Position numbers and translations under genes: made by a program. The notes under the pieces are model-generated. The model searched no databases and had not been told where the DNA came from. It saw only the letters and a list, made by a program, of their open reading frames with translations. From assembly GCA_020027415.1 (NCBI GenBank), contig JAHRAW010000081.1, positions 1-5,851 on the forward strand: a stretch of 5,851 nucleotides of DNA. Reading direction: 5' to 3'. The DNA comes from Gammaproteobacteria bacterium. GTDB taxonomy: Bacteria > Pseudomonadota > Gammaproteobacteria > Arenicellales > Poriferihabitantaceae. Shown here one piece after another: positions 1-5,490 of this stretch. Every line of letters begins with the position of its first letter. Positions within the stretch are counted from its first letter, which is position 1.

Positions 1-398
1 AAATCACCTACCATGCGCCCGGGCAACTGATTGCGTATTTATTGTTGGATCTGAAACGCCGCCAGCACGGTCCCAAAGCCTTAGTCAAACAAACCGAGCA
101 GGCGGTGCTTAATTTATTGGCGAACTACGCAATTCCGGGCACGCGGCGGCGGCGCGCGCCCGGGGTGTATGTGCAACAAGCCAAAATCGCCGCGCTCGGC
201 TTGCGCATTCAGCGCGGCTGTTGTTTTCACGGGTTGAGTTTAAATGTGGATATGGACTTGACCCCGTACCGGCGCATTGACCCGTGCGGCTACCGCGATT
301 TAGCGGTGACCCAGTTGCGCGAACACCTTGCCCGGCCGGTGGATTTTGCTGAAATTGAAGGCGAACTGGCGCGCCAACTGCGGGCGCAGTTTGGCTAA
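1..398 (+). CDS. lipB: Octanoyl-[acyl-carrier-protein]:protein N-octanoyltransferase LipB, 5'-truncated
   Basis: LipB moves the octanoyl group from octanoyl-ACP onto the lipoyl domains of 2-oxoacid dehydrogenases and the glycine cleavage H protein, in the cytoplasm; LipA then inserts the sulfurs. The reading frame is already open at base 3, and 131 residues are visible up to TAA at 396-398. It opens with ITYHAPGQL, the family's substrate-pocket motif (T-Y-H-x-P-G-Q), and continues with APGVYV, AKIAALGLRI, FHGLSLNVDMDL and DPCGY. The two expected catalytic residues are present: Lys in AKIAALG (codon 183-185) and Cys in DPCGY (codon 285-287). Compared with the E. coli protein (about 213 residues), roughly the first 70 residues lie left of the window. 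A TTG at 42 is internal and not the start. The gene runs convergently into murU and their ends overlap by 4 bases. No lipA follows it, although lipB-lipA adjacency is common in gammaproteobacteria. The identification is secure. Confidence 0.95.
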   Translation, partial: ITYHAPGQLIAYLLLDLKRRQHGPKALVKQTEQAVLNLLANYAIPGTRRRRAPGVYVQQAKIAALGLRIQRGCCFHGLSLNVDMDLTPYRRIDPCGYRDLAVTQLREHLARPVDFAEIEGELARQLRAQFG

Positions 399-1117
399 TC
401 GGTTGCGGCTTGGGCTTGGGCTTGCGCCGCTTGCTGGCGGGCGTAGGCGAGCCGTTCCGCAGAGCCGACATCAAGCCACTGCCCGCGATACACCTCGGCG
501 CTGGCAAGGTTGTCGGCAATCGCGCGCTCAATAATCGGCGACAGCGTACCGCGAGTCGGCTTGCGGTGCGCAAACACGCGCCGCCGAAAGCAGCCGATAC
601 CAGCGTAAGTCCAGCCCGACTGAGTGGGAGTTGGAGCGCAGTTGGCGGCGGCGGGCGCCAGTTTAACCAATCGTCCGCCGGCTAAGCCGAAATCACCGGC
701 CGGATGATGCGGCGGATTCGGCACCAGCACCAGATGCATGTCGTCTGCGGTAGCCATCTGCAAACTGGCGTAGTTGAAATCGCACAAGATATCGCCGTTC
801 AGCACCACAAACGGGTCGCTGCGAAGTTGCCGCAACGCTTGCACGATACCGCCGCCGCTTTCCAGCGCCCCGTGCGGCTCATCGGAATACCGAACTCGCA
901 AGCCGAAGCGCTCGCCCGCCCCGACATGCGCCCGGATGTGCGCGCCGAGCCACGCTAAATTAATCACCACATCGCGGAAACCTTGCGCTTTTAGTTTATG
1001 CAAGTGATGTTCCAACAAAGTCTTAGAACCCACCTGCAACAACGGTTTCGGCGTGGAATCAGTCAATGGGCGCAGCCGTTCGCCGCGCCCGGCGGCGAGA
1101 ATGAGAACATCGGTCAT
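395..1117 (-). CDS. murU: N-acetylmuramate alpha-1-phosphate uridylyltransferase MurU
   Basis: MurU converts MurNAc-alpha-1-phosphate plus UTP to UDP-MurNAc in the cytoplasm. This is the last step of a peptidoglycan-recycling bypass that avoids the fosfomycin-sensitive MurA route. The 240-residue protein has the nucleotidyltransferase fold signature at residues 8-27 (AAGRGERLRPLT, then PKPLL with Lys24), LESGGG at 85-90 where MurU homologues usually read LETGGG, VVLNGD at 104-109 with the metal-binding Asp, and the family ending QWLDVGSAERLA at 213-224. MurU is favoured over RmlA- or GalU-type paralogues because of its short length, with no C-terminal extension, and the INLAWLG and NPPHHPAGDF blocks. 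The ATG at 1117 is chosen because MTDVLILAAG is the usual N-terminus. The frame stays open to 1294, but the extra 59 residues match nothing I recognise. No clear Shine-Dalgarno precedes the ATG. The C-terminus ends in a Gln-Ala repeat. The partner kinase gene amgK is not upstream. Confidence 0.92.
   Translation of the reverse strand: MTDVLILAAGRGERLRPLTDSTPKPLLQVGSKTLLEHHLHKLKAQGFRDVVINLAWLGAHIRAHVGAGERFGLRVRYSDEPHGALESGGGIVQALRQLRSDPFVVLNGDILCDFNYASLQMATADDMHLVLVPNPPHHPAGDFGLAGGRLVKLAPAAANCAPTPTQSGWTYAGIGCFRRRVFAHRKPTRGTLSPIIERAIADNLASAEVYRGQWLDVGSAERLAYARQQAAQAQAQAATD
407..424 (-). repeat. Hexanucleotide tandem repeat at the 3' end of murU
   Basis: Three perfect head-to-tail copies of GGCTTG lie on the plus strand (CAAGCC on the coding strand). 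They are in frame and encode Gln-Ala-Gln-Ala-Gln-Ala in the last residues of MurU. Because the unit is 6 bases, a gain or loss of copies would change only the tail length. The tail lies beyond the conserved domain, so it is probably neutral. Confidence 0.85.
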
Positions 1118-1347
1118 GGCGTATGCAGCATCGCTGTGGCGAGACTCAGTAGGCGGTGAATAGAACGTGAGGTAAAAAGTTAAAGCGGGAAGGGAGTCAA
1201 TTTTTTGGTGGGGTTGGGTTGCCGTCCGCCCAACCAATCGCTTCAATCGCTTGTCGCCGCAAGCGCGCGATAGCACCATCACGCGCCAACGCATGCATTA
1301 TAATCCGCTTCTATTTATATTTCTTTGGCAACGCTTCACAATTTAAT
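1118..1347. other. Divergent intergenic region between murU and lptD
   Basis: These 230 bases separate the murU start from the first ATG of the lptD leader. The left part is mixed GC and contains a T-run near 1200 (positions 1200-1206) with no stem before it. The right part, from about 1297, turns clearly AT-rich and holds the putative promoter. In pseudomonads the amgK gene lies between these two genes; here no kinase-like reading frame is visible. The region is the expected site for both divergent promoters. I see no GAACTT-type sigma-E -35 element of the sort that drives lptD in E. coli. Confidence 0.7.
1297..1304. promoter_or_regulatory. Putative -10 element, palindromic (could serve both strands)
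   Basis: The octamer ATTATAAT is its own reverse complement, so a perfect TATAAT reads rightward at 1299-1304 (toward lptD) and leftward at 1302-1297 (toward murU). It sits 44 bases before the first leader ATG at 1348. No good -35 lies at 16-18 bases on either side: the rightward candidate hexamers around 1276-1281 are poor, and leftward TTGCCA (1331-1326) would give a 23-base spacer, which is too long. The -10 match is therefore clear, but promoter activity is an inference. Confidence 0.35.
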
Positions 1348-1383
1348 ATGGCGATTCACTTAGCCCAATGGCGATTCACTTAG
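1348..1383 (+). promoter_or_regulatory. Overlapping upstream ORF created by the start duplication (MAIHLAQWRFT)
   Basis: Translation from the first copy's ATG (1348) gives 11 codons and then stops at TAG 1381-1383, which lies 11 bases past the lptD ATG (1368-1370). Ribosomes starting at the first ATG would therefore terminate inside the beginning of lptD and reach LptD only by short backward reinitiation. Neither ATG has a recognisable Shine-Dalgarno upstream, so which one is used cannot be decided from the sequence. A regulatory role is inference. Confidence 0.4.
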
Positions 1384-1387
1384 CCCG
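1348..1387 (+). repeat. 20-bp tandem duplication of the lptD start site
   Basis: The 19 bases ATGGCGATTCACTTAGCCC occur at 1348-1366 and again at 1368-1386, with one spacer base (A at 1367) and so a 20-base period. Each copy carries an ATG followed by the same codons for M-A-I-H-L-A. Because 20 is not a multiple of three, only the second copy is in the lptD frame. The match between copies is perfect, so the duplication is recent, maintained, or an assembly error. Confidence 0.95.
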
Positions 1388-3740
1388 CTATTTAACCCGC
1401 CGCTTCGCCGTTCAATTATTGCTCCTCGCTGGTGTTGCCATATGCGTCAACTCAATCGCGGTTGCGCAATCATCGGGCGGCGGAGCACTCGGCGATTTTA
1501 CCGATGGCGGCGCCTGCCAGCCGAGTTTTATTGAGGCGCCGATTGATTTGCCGCGCCTAGCGGTGGAGTCGGGGTCGGAGTCGGCACTTGCCGCGGCCCC
1601 GGCGTCGGCCACGGCGCCGATTGAACTGCAAGCCGATGTAATTGAAGTGGACTCAGCGCGCATCGTAACGCTACTCGGCAACGCCCGCCTCGTGCATGGA
1701 GCGCGCCAAGCAACCGCCAAGCGGATGATCTACCATACCGATACGCAGCAAGTTAGCGCGACCGGCGAGGTGGTGTTTTACAGCGCGCACGGCGACTCCC
1801 TGCACGCCGAGCGGCTGGAATGGAGCGCGGATACTGGGGTCGGTGAAGGCAGCGCCATTGAAATGCAAATCGCGCGCCGGGATGCCCCGGTGGACGCGTC
1901 TGGGCGGGCGCAGCACCGAGCCACCGCCACCGCGCAACGCATTTTGCTGCAAGGCGAACAATCCCAACGCCTGCGGCAGGTAACCATGACCACCTGCGCG
2001 CCCGGCAATCAAGATGTCTTATTGCGCGCCAAAGAAATTCACCTTGACCACGCCAACGGCATCGGTACCGCCAAAGCGATGACTTTGACCTTCAAGAAAA
2101 TACCGCTGTTTTACTTTCCCTCGCTTACTTTTCCGCTCAATAATCGGCGCAAAACTGGGTTTTTATTTCCGGAGTTCGGTTATGCCGACGAAAGCGGCTG
2201 GATTGTGGAAACCCCGTACTACCTCAACCTCGCGCCGCACTACGATGCCACCCTGACTGCGCGGATTTTAAGCCAACGCGGCGGACAACTATTCGGCAAG
2301 TTTCGCTATCTCGGCGAGCATAGCCGCGGCACGTTGCGCGGAGAATGGCTGCCGGCGGACGCCAAACTGGACGACCAACACCGCTACGCCTTCGCCTACC
2401 AACATCAGCATCAATTCGGCGACCGCTGGCATTTCGCGTTGGATTGGAATCGCATCTCAGATGCCGCCTACTTGCGCGATTTTTCCAATGAAGTGGATAT
2501 CGCCGCCGCCAGTTATGTTGAGCAACGCGCGGCGGTGGATTATTTCGGCGACAACGTGCGCATACAAGCGCGGGCGATTGCGTATGACTCGGCGAATGGC
2601 AGTGTTAATCCAACCAACCGCCCGCATGAAATTCTCCCGCAGGTGCGCGTGACACTGAAACCGCGCCGATGGTCTTTTTTAGAACTGGCGGCGCACGCCG
2701 AATACAGTAACTTCCAGCACCCGAATCGCAGCGCGCCGAGCGGCACGCGCCTGCGCTTCACCCCTTCGCTCAGCGTGCCGTTGGAGCAAGCCTACGGGTA
2801 TTTGAAACCCAAAATCGCCTGGCAAAGCATTCGCTATTCGTTGCGCAATACGACCTCCACCGCCGCGTCTTCGTCTTCGCCATCGCTCTCCGCGCCCGTT
2901 TTTAGCGTGGACAGCGGCTTGTTTTTTGAACGCCAGATTTTCACGCAAGCCGCCAAACGCAAACCGAACGCGCGCCGCGACTATTCGCATACCTTAGAGC
3001 CGCGCCTGTTCTACCTCAACATTCCGCGCCGCGCGAAACAAAATCGCCTGCAGTTCCCCAATTTTGACACCAGCCGCATTCGCTACCATAGTTTCGCGCA
3101 ACTTTTCCGCGAAACCCGTTTCTTCGGCGGTGACCGCATCGGCGACACCGAACAGATTTCAGTCGGGCTCAGCAGCCGCATCATCGCCAACCACAGCGGC
3201 GTGCAACGTTTCGCGTTGCACCTCGGCGAAGTGTTTTATCTAAAACCTCGGCGCATCGGGCTAACCCCCAACGCGCCCATTGAACGCGCCGACACTTCCG
3301 GCTTGTTAGCGGAGGCGACCGCCGCCCTCTCGCAAAGTTGGCGTGTGACCGGCTTCGCGCGGTGGCATCAAAATAGCCGCGAACTGGATTCTTTTCGGCT
3401 GTCCACAGAGTATAATAATGCGCCAAACCGCAGCGCCAAGTTTGGCTATGTTTTCCACGACACCCCATTAATTAGCACGCATGATTCCGCACCGACCAAA
3501 CAACTCAGCCTGGCTTTCCAAACTCCGTTGCGCCCCCAGTGGCAACTGCAATTTGACGCCGACTATTCGCTCGCCGCAGACCAAATTAACACCGCCGCCC
3601 TGCGGTTCAATTTTGATGGTTGCTGCTGGGCAGCCCAGTTCGGTGCGCAACGTTATCTGGATGGCGAAGGCGCGCACAAAAACAGATTCACCGCCACGCT
3701 GCAACTGGATGGCTTGGGGCGTCTCGGCGCCGGCCGTTAG
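1368..3740 (+). CDS. lptD: LPS-assembly outer membrane protein LptD
   Basis: LptD is the outer-membrane beta-barrel that, plugged by the lipoprotein LptE, receives LPS from the LptA bridge and inserts it into the outer leaflet. The 790-residue length matches the family (E. coli 784). A signal peptide covers about residues 1-33 (RR, then a hydrophobic stretch, ending IAVA before Gln34). A low-complexity linker follows, then an OstA/LptA-like jellyroll from about residue 85 (IELQADVIEVDSARIVTLLG) to about 225, then the barrel, which opens with FPLNNRRKTGFLFPEFGY and ETPYYLNLAPHYDATLT. All four disulfide cysteines are present: Cys50, Cys210 (TTCAPGN) and the adjacent pair Cys752-Cys753 (FDGCCW). 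In E. coli, pairing of the corresponding residues is needed for a working translocon. A Ser-rich stretch near residues 500-508 is probably a loop. The ATG at 1368 is the second of two duplicated starts and the only one in frame. surA follows 31 bases later. Confidence 0.97.
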   Translation: MAIHLARYLTRRFAVQLLLLAGVAICVNSIAVAQSSGGGALGDFTDGGACQPSFIEAPIDLPRLAVESGSESALAAAPASATAPIELQADVIEVDSARIVTLLGNARLVHGARQATAKRMIYHTDTQQVSATGEVVFYSAHGDSLHAERLEWSADTGVGEGSAIEMQIARRDAPVDASGRAQHRATATAQRILLQGEQSQRLRQVTMTTCAPGNQDVLLRAKEIHLDHANGIGTAKAMTLTFKKIPLFYFPSLTFPLNNRRKTGFLFPEFGYADESGWIVETPYYLNLAPHYDATLTARILSQRGGQLFGKFRYLGEHSRGTLRGEWLPADAKLDDQHRYAFAYQHQHQFGDRWHFALDWNRISDAAYLRDFSNEVDIAAASYVEQRAAVDYFGDNVRIQARAIAYDSANGSVNPTNRPHEILPQVRVTLKPRRWSFLELAAHAEYSNFQHPNRSAPSGTRLRFTPSLSVPLEQAYGYLKPKIAWQSIRYSLRNTTSTAASSSSPSLSAPVFSVDSGLFFERQIFTQAAKRKPNARRDYSHTLEPRLFYLNIPRRAKQNRLQFPNFDTSRIRYHSFAQLFRETRFFGGDRIGDTEQISVGLSSRIIANHSGVQRFALHLGEVFYLKPRRIGLTPNAPIERADTSGLLAEATAALSQSWRVTGFARWHQNSRELDSFRLSTEYNNAPNRSAKFGYVFHDTPLISTHDSAPTKQLSLAFQTPLRPQWQLQFDADYSLAADQINTAALRFNFDGCCWAAQFGAQRYLDGEGAHKNRFTATLQLDGLGRLGAGR

Positions 3741-3760
3741 CGGCGGCGGGCTGACGGAAT

Positions 3761-3769
3761 AGGGTAGGG
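3761..3769 (+). promoter_or_regulatory. Ribosome binding site for surA
   Basis: The purine-rich AGGGTAGGG precedes two consecutive candidate starts, GTG at 3769 and ATG at 3772. The first AGGG (3761-3764) is 7 bases from the ATG but only 4 from the GTG, which favours the ATG. It is the best Shine-Dalgarno-like site in the window. Confidence 0.55.
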
Positions 3770-3771
3770 TG

Positions 3772-5115
3772 ATGCGCTCAACAGCATTTTCATGGCGAAA
3801 CCCGCGCGCGGCGTTGGTTGCTTGTTTCGCGGGTTGGCTAATCAGTGCGTGGTTATTCGCCACGCCATCCTTTGCGCAATCGCTCGCCATTGACAAAGTT
3901 CTGCTGGTGGTCAATCAAGAACCCATTACTCTAAGCGAGTATCAAACCCGCCACCAGCGCGAAGCCTTGCAGAAATCCTTGGATCTGCAGCCGTTTGACG
4001 ACAACATTGACCAACGGCTGTTGAATCGCATGATTGATGAGCGCATCCAAGCGCAAGCCGCGTGGCGTAACAACATTCACATCGCGCCGGCAGAAATAGA
4101 CCGCGCCATCGCTTTCGTCGCCGAGCAAAACGACTCCTCCGTACCGCAACTGCTCGCCCATCTCAATCGCAACGGCATCAGCACCGGGCAGTTTCGGGAG
4201 AGCATCCGCGAACAACAACTGATCAATCGGCTACTTGAAATCGCGGTGCATGCGCGGGTGAACGCCAGCCCGCAAGAAATTGAAAACTACTTAGCGCGCC
4301 ATCCGGAGCTTAGCGCCGCCGATGAAGCCTATGAAATATCGCATTTGTTGGTTTCGTTGGCGGGGAAATCAGCGCAGCAAGCGCGCTCGGAACATGAAAA
4401 CCTTGCCCACCTTCGGCAACGCGCGGTGGACGGGCGGCCGTTCGCACAATTGGTGCGGGATTTTTCCGACAATCCCGATCATCAAAGCGGCGGCTATCTT
4501 GGTTGGCGCACCACTAACCAACTGCCGGAACAATTCATGCAGGCGTTGCGCGAACTTGAAAACGGGCAGGTCAGCGAAATTATTACCAGCCACAACGGCT
4601 TGCACCTCTTGAAACTGCATGCGCGGCGCGGGCAACAAGTGGTTGAACAGCAACATCTGCGGCATATTTTAATTCGCCCGAGCGCAGTTACCGAAGCTGC
4701 CGACCAGCAAGCCCGGCAACTCGCTGAGCAACTCTACCAACGCATTGCGCACGGCGCGGATTTCCAAAAAATTGCGCACGCCTATTCCGCCGACCAAGGC
4801 TCCGGCGCCAATGGCGGCGATCTCGGCTGGGTCACTCCCGGTGAATTTTCGCCGCAGTTTGAACAAGCCGCGCGCGCCTTGCAGAGCGGCGAAGTAAGCA
4901 GGCCGGTGCGCACCCAATCCGGCTATCATATAATTCAAGCGGTGGCGCGCCGTCGCCACGACATCAACCGCGACCGCGCTTGGCGACGCGCCCAACAAGC
5001 CATTTTTCGGCGCAAAGCCCAAGAACGCTACGAGAATTGGTATGGACCCTTGCGCGAAGCGGCGTATATTGAATATATCGCAGTCGCGCCCCCGACCACG
5101 CCCACTTCGCCATAA
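3772..5115 (+). CDS. surA: Periplasmic chaperone / peptidyl-prolyl isomerase SurA
   Basis: SurA escorts unfolded outer-membrane proteins, including LptD, across the periplasm to the BAM machinery. The protein is 447 residues from ATG 3772 (448 from GTG 3769), close to the family norm (E. coli 428). A signal peptide spans residues 1-35, with a hydrophobic core and a TPSFA cleavage site before Gln36. The SurA N-domain begins AIDKVLLVVNQEPITLSEY and contains LLNRMIDERI. Two parvulin domains follow: the first at about 185-285 (EISHLLVSL ... GGYLGW ... HNGLHLLKL), the second at about 294-395 (QHLRHILIR ... GGDLGWVTPGEF ... QSGYHIIQAV). The C-terminal helix at about 403-437 (DRAWRRAQQAIFRRKAQERY) packs on the N-domain in known structures. 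The second domain looks the more canonical, as in E. coli, where it carries most of the isomerase activity. It is probably co-transcribed with lptD: same strand, 31-base gap, no terminator. Confidence 0.96.
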   Translation: MRSTAFSWRNPRAALVACFAGWLISAWLFATPSFAQSLAIDKVLLVVNQEPITLSEYQTRHQREALQKSLDLQPFDDNIDQRLLNRMIDERIQAQAAWRNNIHIAPAEIDRAIAFVAEQNDSSVPQLLAHLNRNGISTGQFRESIREQQLINRLLEIAVHARVNASPQEIENYLARHPELSAADEAYEISHLLVSLAGKSAQQARSEHENLAHLRQRAVDGRPFAQLVRDFSDNPDHQSGGYLGWRTTNQLPEQFMQALRELENGQVSEIITSHNGLHLLKLHARRGQQVVEQQHLRHILIRPSAVTEAADQQARQLAEQLYQRIAHGADFQKIAHAYSADQGSGANGGDLGWVTPGEFSPQFEQAARALQSGEVSRPVRTQSGYHIIQAVARRRHDINRDRAWRRAQQAIFRRKAQERYENWYGPLREAAYIEYIAVAPPTTPTSP

Positions 5116-5137
5116 CCAACGCCGGCCTACTCACTTT

Positions 5138-5140
5138 GGA
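5138..5140 (+). promoter_or_regulatory. Weak ribosome binding site deciding the ubiK start
   Basis: A GGA (within TTTGGA) lies 7 bases before the ATG at 5148. It supports that ATG over the in-frame TTG at 5136, which overlaps this site and has no Shine-Dalgarno of its own. Confidence 0.4.
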
Positions 5141-5147
5141 ATCGCCC

Positions 5148-5399
5148 ATGCTTGAAAATATCAGCAACGCCATCGCCGCGCTGTTGCCGCCCGCCCTGCG
5201 CAATGAACTGCGCGGCAACATTGAGGCGGTGGTGCGCAGCAACTTTGAGAAAATGAATTTAGTCACCCGCGAACAATTTGAAGTACAAGAAAAAGTGCTG
5301 CATCGCACCCGCGAACGCTTGTTAGCCTTGGAAAAACAAATTGACGCGTTAGCAAAACAACTCGCCGCCAAACCAGACGCGCCCAACAATCCAACATAA
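5148..5399 (+). CDS. ubiK: Ubiquinone biosynthesis accessory factor UbiK (BMFP domain, YqiC family)
   Basis: UbiK is a small coiled-coil protein that in E. coli binds UbiJ and helps the soluble Ubi complex make ubiquinone in aerobic growth; related BMFP proteins can fuse membranes in vitro. The 83-residue product (E. coli YqiC is 96) begins with an amphipathic N-terminal segment (LENISNAIAALLP) and carries the family core at about residues 32-48: FEKMNLVTREQFEVQEK, followed by VLHRTRERLLALEKQIDAL. This matches the YqiC pattern of LxLVSREEFDVQxxVLxRTREKLxxLE. A heptad-like Leu/Ile spacing from about residue 50 to 68 suggests the coiled coil. A short Pro/Asn-rich tail ends the protein. It starts 32 bases after surA and probably belongs to the same transcript. 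This is not its usual neighbourhood as far as I know. Confidence 0.9.
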   Translation: MLENISNAIAALLPPALRNELRGNIEAVVRSNFEKMNLVTREQFEVQEKVLHRTRERLLALEKQIDALAKQLAAKPDAPNNPT

Positions 5400-5443
5400 C
5401 ACGCAGTCCGCCGCCCGCGCCGACAACCATGCGCGCATTAATT

Positions 5444-5451
5444 TATACAAT
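5444..5451 (+). promoter_or_regulatory. Possible -10 region ahead of the methyltransferase gene
   Basis: The 91-base gap after ubiK is GC-rich except for an AT patch at 5437-5455. It contains TATACA (5444-5449) and, overlapping, TACAAT (5446-5451, five of six matches to TATAAT). The upstream CCGACA at 5420-5425 shares GACA with TTGACA at an 18-base spacing from TATACA. This would allow the methyltransferase to be transcribed separately from lptD-surA-ubiK. The evidence is weak. Confidence 0.25.
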
Positions 5452-5490
5452 CAAACGGGTTCGTAGCCCAGCATCCCGAGCCCCCGACCC

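Noticed and set aside
109..573. Open frame on the minus strand across lipB and the end of murU
   Set aside because: It overlaps two recognised genes in a different frame, has a low-complexity Arg/Pro/Ala composition, and is typical of shadow frames in GC-rich DNA.
1118..1294. Extension of murU to an upstream start at 1294 (299 residues)
   Set aside because: The 59 extra residues show no family resemblance, and the MurU fold begins naturally at MTDVLILAAG. They also do not look like the C-terminus of AmgK, so I do not call a fused remnant.
1305..1347. Sigma-E type promoter upstream of lptD, as in E. coli
   Set aside because: No GAACTT-like -35 or TCTGA-like -10 at the expected spacing is visible in the leader.
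3728..3745. Possible hairpin CGCCG...CGGCG around the lptD stop
   Set aside because: The stem is only 5 bp, there is no T-run after it, and surA starts shortly downstream; it does not qualify as a terminator.
5457..5469. Small hairpin GGGTT-CGT-AGCCC between ubiK and the methyltransferase
   Set aside because: Five pairs with one G-T wobble and no T-run; likely chance, and not strong enough to call a terminator or operator.
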